The position numbers and the translations under genes are program-made. The notes beneath the pieces are model-generated. The model worked only from the letters and a program-made list of their open reading frames with translations. It searched no databases and had not been told where the DNA came from. Shown here piece by piece: positions 42,946 through 52,032 of a stretch of DNA of 64,000 nucleotides. Each line of letters starts with the position of its first letter. The first letter of the stretch is position 1. Source of the stretch: Saprospiraceae bacterium (lineage in GTDB: Bacteria; Bacteroidota; Bacteroidia; Chitinophagales; Saprospiraceae); the NCBI GenBank assembly GCA_016716185.1, contig JADJWV010000002.1:1836501-1900500 (forward strand), given 5' to 3'.

Positions 42946-45366
42946 TTGAAAACATCAATTCAGAAAAAATGGATTTACCCAAGTGGTATCCTTATCAGTA
43001 TCATTTTGCTGGCTTCTTCTGGCAATGCACCCGATGGGAATACAGGCGCCCCTTTTGATGGTATTTGTTCAAATTGTCACGGTGGAGGTAGTTATCAGGG
43101 AAATATCACCATCGATGGCATCCCGAGTATGATAGACCCCAATACAACGTACCCGGTAACGGTGACCATCGACGTTACCAGTGGTTCCCCACCTGCAGCA
43201 GGTTTTCAAGTGGTTGTTGTTAATCAATCAAATCAGAATAACGGAAATCTGACAAGCACAAATGGCGAAACCGGAACTTCATTTTTTGCCGGCCGCGAAT
43301 ACCTGGATCAACGGGGGCCTAAAGCAGTTTCTGGTGGGACTGTATCCTGGAATTTTGAATGGACATCACCCAACGGACCAAACGGTACCACTGTCAATTT
43401 TTATTTTGCCGGAAACATGGTCAATAATACAGGGTCTTCAAGTGGGGATGCTGTTATTAACTCAAGTTTTTCAGGAACCATAGTTGGTGGTGGAAATCCA
43501 CTTATGGCATCCATCCCAACTAAAACCAATGTGAGTTGTTTTGGCGAATCCGACGGAACAGCAACGGCTTCGGCAACCGGAGGAAATCCTCCATATACTT
43601 ACGAGTGGTCTAACGGAAGTTCCGATAATCCAGTCACCGGACTATCAGCTGGTGCGTATATTGTTACCGTTACAGATAATTCCGCTGCAACGGCTACTGC
43701 AAGCACGACGATTACACAACCTCCATTGCTTACCCATGTAGTGCAAATTACCAGGCATGTAACCTGCCCGGGTGGACGCGATGGAAGTGCAACAGTCAAT
43801 GCATTCGGGGGCACCCCACCCTATACGTTTATATATTCATCGGGCTCAGGCAACAACCTCAGTGCAGGTATGTATGGAGTTACCGTGACAGATTCTAAAA
43901 ATTGTCAGGACAACAGCACTTTTGAAATTTTACAACCCGAAAATTATGCCATAGAAGAACTGCAATTTATGAATCCTTTGTGCCCGGATGACTCGAGCGG
44001 GACCATACAAGTGTTAGTAACCGGCGCCACCCCACCATATAAATACAAATGGAGTTCCGGAGAAACAACAGCTTCAATTTTAAACAAAACTACCGGCGGT
44101 TATACGATCACAATAACCGATGCAAAGAATTGTGCAATTGTGAAATCCTACACACTAACCAGCCAGGACACCATTTCACCGATATTGATTGGTAAAAATG
44201 GAACTGTTTATCTCGATATCCATGGAAATGCCTCTATCCAGGCAAGGGATTTCGTAAGCAATCTTTCAGACAACTGCGATGCAACTCCTGCATTAGCTAT
44301 CAATCAAGATAGCTTTAGCTGCTCGAATGTCGGTACGACTGACTATTTTCTCAGTGCACAGGACCAATTTGGAAACAAATCCTTCGACACGATTCAGATC
44401 ACCATATTGGACACATTCAAACCAATGATTTCAATTTGGCAGGACACAAGCTTCAGCCACTGCAATATAGTAGTTCCGGTATTTGATGCCATGGATGCAT
44501 GCGGAATTAAAAGATTTGAACAAACTGCCGGACCCAAAAGCGGTGACTTGTTTCCGGTTGGAATTTCTGTCTTGGAATTTTTTGCCGAAGATCAGAACAA
44601 CAACAGCTCCACTGCCAAACTTCAGGTAAATGTCATCAATCCACTCACCCTTGCTTTAGACAGTTTTTATTTTGAAAAGTGCTACGGCGATAAGGCCATG
44701 CATGTGTTTTCCTTTGAAAACAAAAATAAATCCAGAATGGTCTATATCAACCAAACTGATACCATAGTTGTACTGACAGACAGTCTGGTGATTTCTTCGA
44801 CCAACAGACCTGACTCCATTAAATCTTATTTGTTTGACACAACGGGTTGTGCGGTAAACGTAGAACAATCCGTGAGCTATCCGGATTCAATATATACCCT
44901 CGATTCTGTAGTCACCACAGACCAGATCGAACTTCAAAATGGAAGTTTGACGATTTATCCAACGACTTACGATTCCATCCAAATCCTGGACCGAACGGGA
45001 CAGGTAATCAGCACAAATGGCCAGGATTTACCCGCAGATCTCTATTACGTAAAACTATTTAAGGATGGTTGTGAATTCATTTTTGGCCCCTATGTCGTCA
45101 AACTCATCATCTCAACTGAAGAAAAAGACCTGCGGACCATACGGATCCAGCCAAATCCATTTACAACGGGTATCCATGTAAAAGGATCTGCGGAGGTACC
45201 CTGGATGGAGATCAGGCTCTTTAATTTTCAGGGAAATCAAATTTTGACCCGGAAATTAATTGAGGCCGATAGTTACATTGACCTTAGCGAAATCGCTGCT
45301 GGACCTTATTACCTTATGGTCAAAACAGGAATTGCAATGCAACAATTTAAACTTGTGAAACTTTAA
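42946..45366 (+). CDS. SprB-repeat surface protein with N-terminal CxxCH domain and T9SS tail
   Basis: An 806-residue secreted protein. After a signal helix (about 12-27) comes a choice-of-anchor V-type domain (about 28-180) whose start contains CSNCH (41-45), a heme c-like motif followed by GGG. Then at least three SprB-type repeats (about 185-400: VSCFGESDGTATASATGGNPP, PPYTYEWSNGSSDNPVTGLS, seen in shorter form twice more) and HYR-like sandwich segments (about 410-565). The C-terminus is a T9SS type A sorting domain (IRIQPNPFTTGIHV at about 730, ending QQFKLVKL). Start codon is TTG at 42946; no ATG fits. Likely surface adhesin; heme binding is unproven. Confidence 0.85.
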   Translation: MKTSIQKKWIYPSGILISIILLASSGNAPDGNTGAPFDGICSNCHGGGSYQGNITIDGIPSMIDPNTTYPVTVTIDVTSGSPPAAGFQVVVVNQSNQNNGNLTSTNGETGTSFFAGREYLDQRGPKAVSGGTVSWNFEWTSPNGPNGTTVNFYFAGNMVNNTGSSSGDAVINSSFSGTIVGGGNPLMASIPTKTNVSCFGESDGTATASATGGNPPYTYEWSNGSSDNPVTGLSAGAYIVTVTDNSAATATASTTITQPPLLTHVVQITRHVTCPGGRDGSATVNAFGGTPPYTFIYSSGSGNNLSAGMYGVTVTDSKNCQDNSTFEILQPENYAIEELQFMNPLCPDDSSGTIQVLVTGATPPYKYKWSSGETTASILNKTTGGYTITITDAKNCAIVKSYTLTSQDTISPILIGKNGTVYLDIHGNASIQARDFVSNLSDNCDATPALAINQDSFSCSNVGTTDYFLSAQDQFGNKSFDTIQITILDTFKPMISIWQDTSFSHCNIVVPVFDAMDACGIKRFEQTAGPKSGDLFPVGISVLEFFAEDQNNNSSTAKLQVNVINPLTLALDSFYFEKCYGDKAMHVFSFENKNKSRMVYINQTDTIVVLTDSLVISSTNRPDSIKSYLFDTTGCAVNVEQSVSYPDSIYTLDSVVTTDQIELQNGSLTIYPTTYDSIQILDRTGQVISTNGQDLPADLYYVKLFKDGCEFIFGPYVVKLIISTEEKDLRTIRIQPNPFTTGIHVKGSAEVPWMEIRLFNFQGNQILTRKLIEADSYIDLSEIAAGPYYLMVKTGIAMQQFKLVKL

Positions 45367-45389
45367 GTTTTCCAGTTTCGAAATCCAAT

Positions 45390-45405
45390 ACTAACACTTG
45401 TTAGT
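45390..45405. terminator. ACTAACA/TGTTAGT hairpin between convergent genes (copy 1)
   Basis: A 7-bp inverted repeat with a two-base loop, 24 bases after the SprB-type gene and directly abutting the lepA stop. Because the two genes converge it could serve as a bidirectional terminator. The same arms recur at 56355-56370. Confidence 0.5.
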
Positions 45406-47199
45406 TTATTCGTCGAGTTTCAATACATCCAGAAAAGCCTTCTGAGGAACGTCTATGGTACCAATCTGGCGCATTTTCTTCTTGCCTTCTTTCTGCTTTT
45501 CCAGAAGCTTGCGCTTTCTTGATATATCTCCTCCATAACATTTGGCAGTAACATCTTTTCTCATGGCGCTGATCGTCTCCCGTGCAATAATTTTACCGCC
45601 GATCGCTGCCTGGATTGCAATGACAAACTGATGTTTGGGTAATATTTCTTTTAGCTTGGAACACATCCTCCTCCCCACGGATTCAGCCTTACTTCGATGC
45701 ACCAATGCCGTAAGGGCATCCACGTTGTCTCCGTTCAGTTTTATGTCCAATTTTACGAGATCGGATTTTCGGTAATCCAAAGGATGGTAATCAAAAGAGG
45801 CATATCCTCTTGTGGAAGATTTCAGACGGTCGTAAAAATCAAATACGATTTCAGCCAGCGGCATTTCAAACATCAGCTCAACGCGGTCTGTAGTCAGATA
45901 GTGTTGTTTTGTAAGAATACCGCGTTTATCCATGCACAGTTTTATAATAGCGCCTATATACTCCGGCTTGGTGATGATCTGTGCTGAAATATAGGGTTCT
46001 TCGACGTATTCCAGGAAATTCGGTTCGGGCAGGTCATTGGGTGTATTGATGATCAGAAATTCACCACGGGTGGTCTTCGCATGGTAGGAAACGTTGGGCA
46101 CCGTAGTGATGACTTCCTGATTGAATTCTCTGGAAAGTCTTTCCTGAATGATCTCGAGGTGGAGCATGCCGAGGAATCCGCATCGAAACCCAAATCCAAG
46201 AGCAAGCGAAGTTTCCGGTTCGTAGATAAGTGAAGAATCATTCAATTGCAGTTTTTCCAAACTGTCCCGCAAATCTTCAAAATACTCATTTTCGACCGGA
46301 TAGATTCCGGCAAATACCATGGGTTTTACTTCCTCAAATCCTTTAATGGCTTCTTTGCAAGGATTATTTACTTTCGTAATGGTATCCCCTACTTTTACAT
46401 CTTTGGCATCTTTGATTCCCGTGATAATATATCCAACATCTCCGCAACCCAGATTAGGCTTTGGCAATAAGCTCATCTTGAGCACTCCAATTTCTTCGGC
46501 ATCGTAATCTTTTCCAGCGTTAAAAAATCGCACTTTCTCCCCTTTTTGCAAGCTTCCATTGAGGATCCGGTAATAAATGATGATCCCTCTGAACGAATTA
46601 AAAACCGAATCAAATATCAAAGCCTGCAAAGGACCGGCCGGATCGCCTTTTGGGTGTGGAATCCGGTCGACAATTGCTTTGAGAATATCTTCAACGCCCT
46701 GCCCCGTTTTTCCGCTTGCCAAAACAATATCTGATTTATCACAACCAATGAGATCGATCACTTGCTCGCTAACCTGATCGACCATGGCACTCTCCATATC
46801 GATCTTATTCAGTATGGGGATGATCTCCAGGTTATGTTCGATGGCCATGTAAAGATTGGAGATGGTTTGTGCTTGTATGCCCTGAGTAGCATCGACCAAA
46901 AGAAGAGCGCCTTCGCAAGCTGCAATAGAGCGCGAAACTTCGTACGAAAAATCGACGTGTCCCGGTGTGTCTATTAAGTTTAAAGTGTAGGTTTTACCAT
47001 CGGTGTGCTCATATTGCAATTGAATCGCGTGGGCTTTTATGGTAATACCCCTTTCCCTTTCCAAATCCATATCATCGAGTGCCTGATTTTGCATATCCCG
47101 CGTAGAAATGGTTTTCGTAAATTCCAATAGCCTGTCGGAAAGGGTGCTTTTTCCGTGGTCTATGTGAGCAATAACACAAAAATTCCTGATATGGTCCAT
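45406..47199 (-). CDS. lepA: elongation factor 4 (back-translocating GTPase LepA)
   Basis: A 597-residue translation GTPase. The start MDHIRNFCVIAHIDHGKSTL has the G1 loop (AHIDHGKS), followed by DTPGHVDF (G3) and NKIDM (G4), EF-G-like domains II, III and V, and the LepA-specific C-terminal domain. LepA acts on stalled or mis-translocated ribosomes. ATG at 47199 gives the family start; the longer frame to 47241 is not supported. It is monocistronic and convergent with the SprB-type gene. Confidence 0.97.
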   Translation of the reverse strand: MDHIRNFCVIAHIDHGKSTLSDRLLEFTKTISTRDMQNQALDDMDLERERGITIKAHAIQLQYEHTDGKTYTLNLIDTPGHVDFSYEVSRSIAACEGALLLVDATQGIQAQTISNLYMAIEHNLEIIPILNKIDMESAMVDQVSEQVIDLIGCDKSDIVLASGKTGQGVEDILKAIVDRIPHPKGDPAGPLQALIFDSVFNSFRGIIIYYRILNGSLQKGEKVRFFNAGKDYDAEEIGVLKMSLLPKPNLGCGDVGYIITGIKDAKDVKVGDTITKVNNPCKEAIKGFEEVKPMVFAGIYPVENEYFEDLRDSLEKLQLNDSSLIYEPETSLALGFGFRCGFLGMLHLEIIQERLSREFNQEVITTVPNVSYHAKTTRGEFLIINTPNDLPEPNFLEYVEEPYISAQIITKPEYIGAIIKLCMDKRGILTKQHYLTTDRVELMFEMPLAEIVFDFYDRLKSSTRGYASFDYHPLDYRKSDLVKLDIKLNGDNVDALTALVHRSKAESVGRRMCSKLKEILPKHQFVIAIQAAIGGKIIARETISAMRKDVTAKCYGGDISRKRKLLEKQKEGKKKMRQIGTIDVPQKAFLDVLKLDE

Positions 47200-47390
47200 A
47201 ATTGAAAAACTGCGCGAAATTACCTGAATATTTGCAGGCATTTCCAGTATTTTGAAGAAAAATTAGCTTCCCGGAAATCAAATTAGCTTTAAAACCCGTT
47301 GATTAACAAGTATTAACGCTTTGTTTGGTAATTCCATATGATCTCAAGCAGCATTCCTGAATAAAAAACGTTACATTTAGAGAAGATTTT

Positions 47391-48173
47391 ATGAGAAATA
47401 GCCTGATTTTATTGGGGTTTTTAGTGATGATGGGTTGTACCAAACCCGAAGAAAACTTTGTAAAAATTCCTTCGGAGTTTTATGCCACTCTCCAGGAAGA
47501 AATTCTGGAAAATGGCAACCGGGAGCTTTACCTCGAACTGTCCTCCATTAACTCTGCTTATTGCCAATCGGATTCTTTGGTTTACGAGATCACTTCTGGC
47601 GACAATGCTGTTCAGATCAAGATTTTCGATTCCTATAAAGCAAATGACTGCATTCAGAAGGTCTTCGAATTAAAAAGCAGGATTGCACTTCCTTCCTTTA
47701 GCGACACCTTGAATATTTCCATTGAGCTTGGTGATGCAAGCCATATCAAAGCTCTGCTTCATGAAACTCCAAAAGAGTATGTGTTGGATATCGTCGAAGG
47801 TCAGGGATTGCAGCTTAAATATCCATGGACTTTTAAAGTACCGCAAAATTTAGTCTGGGGATACGTTTATCCTATCGGTTCAGATCCAACCAACGAGATC
47901 ATGTTGCAAAATTTCATCAAGGATCTCGAGTTTGATTGCTATACAAACTGGTTGCCCAAGGGATATTATTCCTATTTCATCATCAAAGAAAACAATCAGG
48001 TGTTTCTGACTTATAATCCAGGCTTTGCCGGAACATATCGCAATTTTTATTACACCCATAAGTGGAACGACACGGAAATGGAAAATTTCTTTAAAAACAT
48101 TTCAACCAAATACAGCAATCTGGTCGGGTATAATGTCATCTCCGGCAATGGATACCGGTTCAGTTCACACTAA
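47391..48173 (+). CDS. uncharacterised lipoprotein
   Basis: A 260-residue protein with a short signal peptide and lipobox (VMMGC, Cys16), thus an envelope lipoprotein. The middle is beta-rich with several acidic patches; the second half is rich in aromatic residues (WGYVYPIGSDPTNE, GFAGTYRNFYYTHKW). I do not recognise a domain. It stands alone between lepA (divergent) and the threonine aldolase gene. Confidence 0.75.
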   Translation: MRNSLILLGFLVMMGCTKPEENFVKIPSEFYATLQEEILENGNRELYLELSSINSAYCQSDSLVYEITSGDNAVQIKIFDSYKANDCIQKVFELKSRIALPSFSDTLNISIELGDASHIKALLHETPKEYVLDIVEGQGLQLKYPWTFKVPQNLVWGYVYPIGSDPTNEIMLQNFIKDLEFDCYTNWLPKGYYSYFIIKENNQVFLTYNPGFAGTYRNFYYTHKWNDTEMENFFKNISTKYSNLVGYNVISGNGYRFSSH

Positions 48174-48281
48174 GTCTAATTCTTAAGCAAATTTATTTTT
48201 TTCAGTTTTATAATTCTTCTGTACAGCTTCTGTTTTATACCATCGTTATTAAAATAATTTCAAAGGAACTTGCTATTTCTA

Positions 48282-48289
48282 TAACTTTG
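48282..48289 (+). promoter_or_regulatory. Bacteroidota-type -7 box for threonine aldolase gene
   Basis: TAACTTTG matches TAnnTTTG exactly, 17 bases before the ATG at 48307. Confidence 0.45.
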
Positions 48290-48306
48290 GAATTTTAGCA
48301 TTCTTA

Positions 48307-49347
48307 ATGTACGATATGTCAACTCAAACGATCAATCTGATCAGCGATACCATTACGCAGCCTACCAGGGAAATGCTCCAATTCATGATCCAAGCCCAGA
48401 CCGGTGATGATGTATTTGGTGAAGACCCAACGGTGCGTGCACTTGAAGAACGTTTAGCATCAGATTTTGGCATGGAGTCCGGACTGTTTTGTCCTTCGGG
48501 GACTATGACCAATCAAATTGCGATCAAAGCTCATACCTCTCCACTGGACGAAATGATTTGTGAAGTCAACAGTCACGTTTATCAATTTGAAGTGGGAGGC
48601 TATGCTTTTCATAGTGGAATTGCTGTAAACCCGGTTCAATCCAGCGATGGAAAACTTACACCCGAACTTATCACTTCGAACATCAGACCCGTTTTTGACT
48701 GGTTTCCAACAAGCAAACTCGTCGTTGTTGAAAATACCGGCAATCGGAGCGGAGGAAATTTCTACACATTAGACGAAATTGAAAAACTTTCAAAATGTTG
48801 CAAAACAAACAAGCTTAAACTCCATATGGATGGAGCAAGGATCTACAATGCCATGCTGGAAGGTGGTTATACGTCCAAAGATGTGGGTTCGCTTTGCGAT
48901 TCAGTTTCTGTCTGCTTGTCAAAAGGCTTAGGTGCGCCGGTGGGCTCTGTATTGTTAGGAAGCCAATCTTTTATAGCGTTGTGCAGAAGAATCAGAAAAG
49001 TCATGGGTGGAGGGATGAGACAATCGGGCTTATTAGCCGCAGCAGGGATTTATGCATTGGACTATCACATCGACAGATTAAAGGATGATCACAAAAAAGC
49101 AAAACAAATCGAAGCCTGTTTGAAAAAATGCGAATATGTATCATCAATCAAACCGGTTTTTACCAACATCCTTATATTTGAATTGGTTGATGCTTGTCCT
49201 GCACAAAAATTTCTGGAAATATTGAAAGCACAACACATTGTTGCACATGGATTCGGAACACACAAAGTGAGATTTGTAACGCATTTGGATATCACGGATG
49301 AAATGATGGACAGACTGATTCCAGCACTGGAACATCTAAAAATATAA
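48307..49347 (+). CDS. low-specificity L-threonine aldolase
   Basis: A 346-residue PLP enzyme (aspartate aminotransferase fold) splitting L-threonine and L-allo-threonine to glycine and acetaldehyde. Signature parts are the start INLISDTITQPT, GDDVFGEDPTV (33-43), HMDGAR (173-178) and the PLP lysine in SVCLSKGLGAPVGS (Lys206). Length and order are standard. Single gene with its own -7 box, converging with the BFN gene. Confidence 0.93.
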   Translation: MYDMSTQTINLISDTITQPTREMLQFMIQAQTGDDVFGEDPTVRALEERLASDFGMESGLFCPSGTMTNQIAIKAHTSPLDEMICEVNSHVYQFEVGGYAFHSGIAVNPVQSSDGKLTPELITSNIRPVFDWFPTSKLVVVENTGNRSGGNFYTLDEIEKLSKCCKTNKLKLHMDGARIYNAMLEGGYTSKDVGSLCDSVSVCLSKGLGAPVGSVLLGSQSFIALCRRIRKVMGGGMRQSGLLAAAGIYALDYHIDRLKDDHKKAKQIEACLKKCEYVSSIKPVFTNILIFELVDACPAQKFLEILKAQHIVAHGFGTHKVRFVTHLDITDEMMDRLIPALEHLKI

Positions 49348-49358
49348 GGAAGATATAT

Positions 49359-49949
49359 TTACTTGCGACGATTCAGTTCATCTCGAATGTGAGCAGCCTT
49401 TTCGTAGTTTTCCTCTTCCAATACTTTTTTCAACAATGCTTCCAATTCCTGGGTACTGTAACTGTTGAATGATTTTAGAGGTTCATCTTTCCGAATTGGT
49501 TTTTTGACAACTTCTTCTTCTGATTCTTCGAGCACTACCCCTGCAGCATCCATGATAAATTCATATGTAAAAATGGGACTGTCAAACCTTACTGCCAAAG
49601 CAAGTGCATCCGAAGTACGAGAATCAATTTTTAAAATTTCTCCATCCTTTTCGCATATCAGCTGAGAGTAAAATATTCCATCGACAAGATTGCTGATGAT
49701 GATTTCTTTGATTTCAATTCCAAATGAAGACAGTGTATTTTTAAACAAGTCGTGAGTAAGTGGTCTGTTGGGAGTCATGCGCTCTAAAACCACTGCTATA
49801 GCCTGGGCTTCATAACCGCCAATGACAATAGGCAATCTCCTGTTGCCTTCGAGTTCGCCCAGAACAATCGCATAGTTCTGCGATTGGGTCACACTATGCG
49901 AAAGTGCGATAATTTCGAGTTCTATAAGTTTATTGTCCTGATTTGGCAT
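49359..49949 (-). CDS. bifunctional nuclease (BFN/DUF151) family protein with UVR motif
   Basis: A 196-residue protein with an N-terminal BFN domain (about 5-135: YAIVLGELEGNRRLPIVIGG, SRTSDALALAVR) known from Thermotoga and plant nucleases, and a C-terminal UVR-type helical hairpin (EALLKKVLEEENYEKAAHIR, about 168-190) as in UvrB/ClpC. This two-part form is common in Bacteroidota. Nuclease activity is a family claim only. It begins seven bases after etfA and is the last gene of the etfB-etfA operon. Confidence 0.85.
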   Translation of the reverse strand: MPNQDNKLIELEIIALSHSVTQSQNYAIVLGELEGNRRLPIVIGGYEAQAIAVVLERMTPNRPLTHDLFKNTLSSFGIEIKEIIISNLVDGIFYSQLICEKDGEILKIDSRTSDALALAVRFDSPIFTYEFIMDAAGVVLEESEEEVVKKPIRKDEPLKSFNSYSTQELEALLKKVLEEENYEKAAHIRDELNRRK

Positions 49950-49956
49950 CTTACTT

Positions 49957-50904
49957 TTATTTGCTATTTTTTAAAGCCTCTATTAATTTCGGAACCACAT
50001 CGAACAAATCCCCACAAATTCCATAATCAGCGGCTTTAAAAAAAGGAGCTTCTGCATCTTTATTGATGACAATAATTTTCTTTGAATTATTAACACCTGC
50101 AAGATGCTGTATGGCTCCGGAAATTCCTATGGCGATATAAACTTTTGGCCGAATGGCTGTACCCGTTTGACCTACGTGTTCGTGGTGAGGTCTCCAGCCG
50201 GCATCGGCTACCGGGCGCGAACAAGCGGTTCCTGCATTCAGCAAATCTGCTAGTTCTTCTATCATTTTAAAATGAACAGCTTCTTTTAACCCACGGCCTC
50301 CGGATACGACTACATCAGCTTCCGTCAAAGGCGTTTTACCTTTTGCCTGCACCCATTCCACAATTTTAATTCTGGATTCAGTTAAAGTATGTGAAAGATC
50401 CTCAACCGGATTCTGGAATCCCTCAGCACTTTTCCTGACGCCATAGGCATTGGGTAATAACGAAATTATAACAGGTAAAGTTTCACCGCTATACATGGCA
50501 AAAGCTTTTCCTGAAAAGACCGATTTGCGGAATTGCAATTTACCTTCCGACCACTTAAAATTTACAACATTGCTGAGCAGACCATATTGCAATTTCACAG
50601 CCAATTTTCCACCCAGGGCTTTTCCCAGAGAATTATTACTCAACAACAAAATGCCGGGATTTACCTGCGAGCAAACACTGCTGATCAACCTGGCATAATT
50701 GTCGGCATGTATTGCAACGGAAGCCTGGAATCTGAAAATTTTATGGAGTTGAAAATATTTTAATTCTTCCGCTTCCAAATTTGAAGGAATCAGCGCATTC
50801 AATGGTTTCCCTGTGGCTTGACTAAGATCGCTGCCGAAACTTAGCGCTTCAGCACTATTCTTGCTTAATTTCCCGGACTTTGATTCACAAATGACCAATA
50901 TCAT
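49957..50904 (-). CDS. etfA: electron transfer flavoprotein alpha subunit
   Basis: A 315-residue FAD-binding subunit of ETF, which takes electrons from acyl-CoA and other dehydrogenases. The C-terminal FAD domain is visible with SGGRGLKE (about 205), the GQTGTAIRPKVYIAIGISGA region (about 255-274) and VINKDAEAPFFKAADYGI. The N-terminal half resembles EtfB. It lies seven bases behind etfB. No ETF dehydrogenase of the ETF-QO type is adjacent; a split Fe-S/membrane pair at 1.7-3.8 kb is a candidate acceptor. Confidence 0.95.
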   Translation of the reverse strand: MILVICESKSGKLSKNSAEALSFGSDLSQATGKPLNALIPSNLEAEELKYFQLHKIFRFQASVAIHADNYARLISSVCSQVNPGILLLSNNSLGKALGGKLAVKLQYGLLSNVVNFKWSEGKLQFRKSVFSGKAFAMYSGETLPVIISLLPNAYGVRKSAEGFQNPVEDLSHTLTESRIKIVEWVQAKGKTPLTEADVVVSGGRGLKEAVHFKMIEELADLLNAGTACSRPVADAGWRPHHEHVGQTGTAIRPKVYIAIGISGAIQHLAGVNNSKKIIVINKDAEAPFFKAADYGICGDLFDVVPKLIEALKNSK

Positions 50905-50911
50905 GATCTGA

Positions 50912-51652
50912 CTAAATTATTTTTAATTCATTTTTAAATAACGCAACCATTTCGTCGATGTTTGCAGGATCTATCATTTGCACTCCCTTTTTTCCTTCGG
51001 GAACTTCATATTGCAAAAGTTCTGTTTTTTGCGAAACTGGAACAGCCGGTATAAGCTCAAGTGGTTTTTTCTTGGCATCGATAATTCCTTTCATGTTGGG
51101 AATTTTTTGTTCGGCCAGCCCCTTTGCTGCTGATATGACCACAGGCAATTCTACTGCCAGATTGAGATAACCCCCTTCAGATTCGCAGGAACAATTTGCC
51201 TGCTGATCTGCAACATCCAACTTCATGCACAGCGATATAAACGGAATGTCCAGAAATTCAGAAATCATAGCACCTACTTCAGCATTGTTGTAATCTATGG
51301 TTTCCTTTCCGGTAAAAATGATGTCGTAATTTTTACCTTTGGCGAACTCTGAGATCTGAGTTGCAACAGACCATGCATTGGTTGCTTCGTCATCGATGCG
51401 ATAAGCAGCATCGGCTCCGATGGCAAGCGCCTTCCGGATTAAAATTTCAGATGCTGCGCCCCCAACATGAATGACATCTACTTTTCCGCCCAATTGATCT
51501 CTCAGTTCAATCGCTCTCACTAATCCATACCATTCGTCATATGGGTTTAATATAAACTGTACACCTTCTTCACTGAACCGTTTGCCTTCGGCATCGAATG
51601 CAATTTTCGAAGTCGTATCTGCAGTTTTACTAATGCAAACTAAAAAATTCAC
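50912..51652 (-). CDS. etfB: electron transfer flavoprotein beta subunit
   Basis: A 246-residue ETF subunit holding AMP. It opens NFLVCISKTADTTSKIAFD and has VIHVGGAASEILIRKALAIGADAA-type and DIIFTGKETIDYNNAEVG segments, all typical. Start codon is GTG at 51652; no better ATG. First gene of etfB-etfA-BFN with a TAnnTTTG box 17 bases upstream. Confidence 0.95.
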   Translation of the reverse strand: MNFLVCISKTADTTSKIAFDAEGKRFSEEGVQFILNPYDEWYGLVRAIELRDQLGGKVDVIHVGGAASEILIRKALAIGADAAYRIDDEATNAWSVATQISEFAKGKNYDIIFTGKETIDYNNAEVGAMISEFLDIPFISLCMKLDVADQQANCSCESEGGYLNLAVELPVVISAAKGLAEQKIPNMKGIIDAKKKPLELIPAVPVSQKTELLQYEVPEGKKGVQMIDPANIDEMVALFKNELKII

Positions 51653-51669
51653 AATCTATCTATTTTGCG

Positions 51670-51677
51670 CAAATATA
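51670..51677 (-). promoter_or_regulatory. Bacteroidota-type -7 box for the etfB operon
   Basis: On the minus strand TATATTTG matches TAnnTTTG exactly, 17 bases before the GTG of etfB. The same short divergent gap also serves the TPR gene at 51712. Confidence 0.45.
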
Positions 51678-51711
51678 TATATTTACAGCTAATAGCTTGG
51701 AAGACTAAGGT

Positions 51712-52032
51712 ATGAACCGTTTATATCAGTTGCTAAATTTATTGAAGGACGAGCCAGGAAGTTCATTTTTAAAATTTGCCCTGGCCAAAGAATACGAAAA
51801 TATAGCAGACCTGGAAAAGGCCCATGAATCCTATTTATCAATTTTGAAAAGCGATCCCGATTATTTGGGGCTTTACTATCACCTGGGTAAATTGTATGAA
51901 ACACTCGAAAAAAACGAAAAAGCTATGATCATTTATCGCCAGGGGATTTCTAAAGCACAGCTGGCCAATGATTTACATGCTCTATCTGAACTCAAATCCG
52001 CTTTGTTAAATCTGGAGTTGGGCGAATTATAG
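51712..52032 (+). CDS. small TPR protein
   Basis: A 106-residue soluble protein without signal peptide, made of about two and a half TPR units (PGSSFLKFALAKEYENIADLE, then LGLYYHLGKLYETLEKNEKA). Such small TPR proteins are common in Bacteroidota and likely act as adaptors. Divergent from etfB and convergent with dapF, whose end it overlaps by six bases. Confidence 0.85.
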   Translation: MNRLYQLLNLLKDEPGSSFLKFALAKEYENIADLEKAHESYLSILKSDPDYLGLYYHLGKLYETLEKNEKAMIIYRQGISKAQLANDLHALSELKSALLNLELGEL

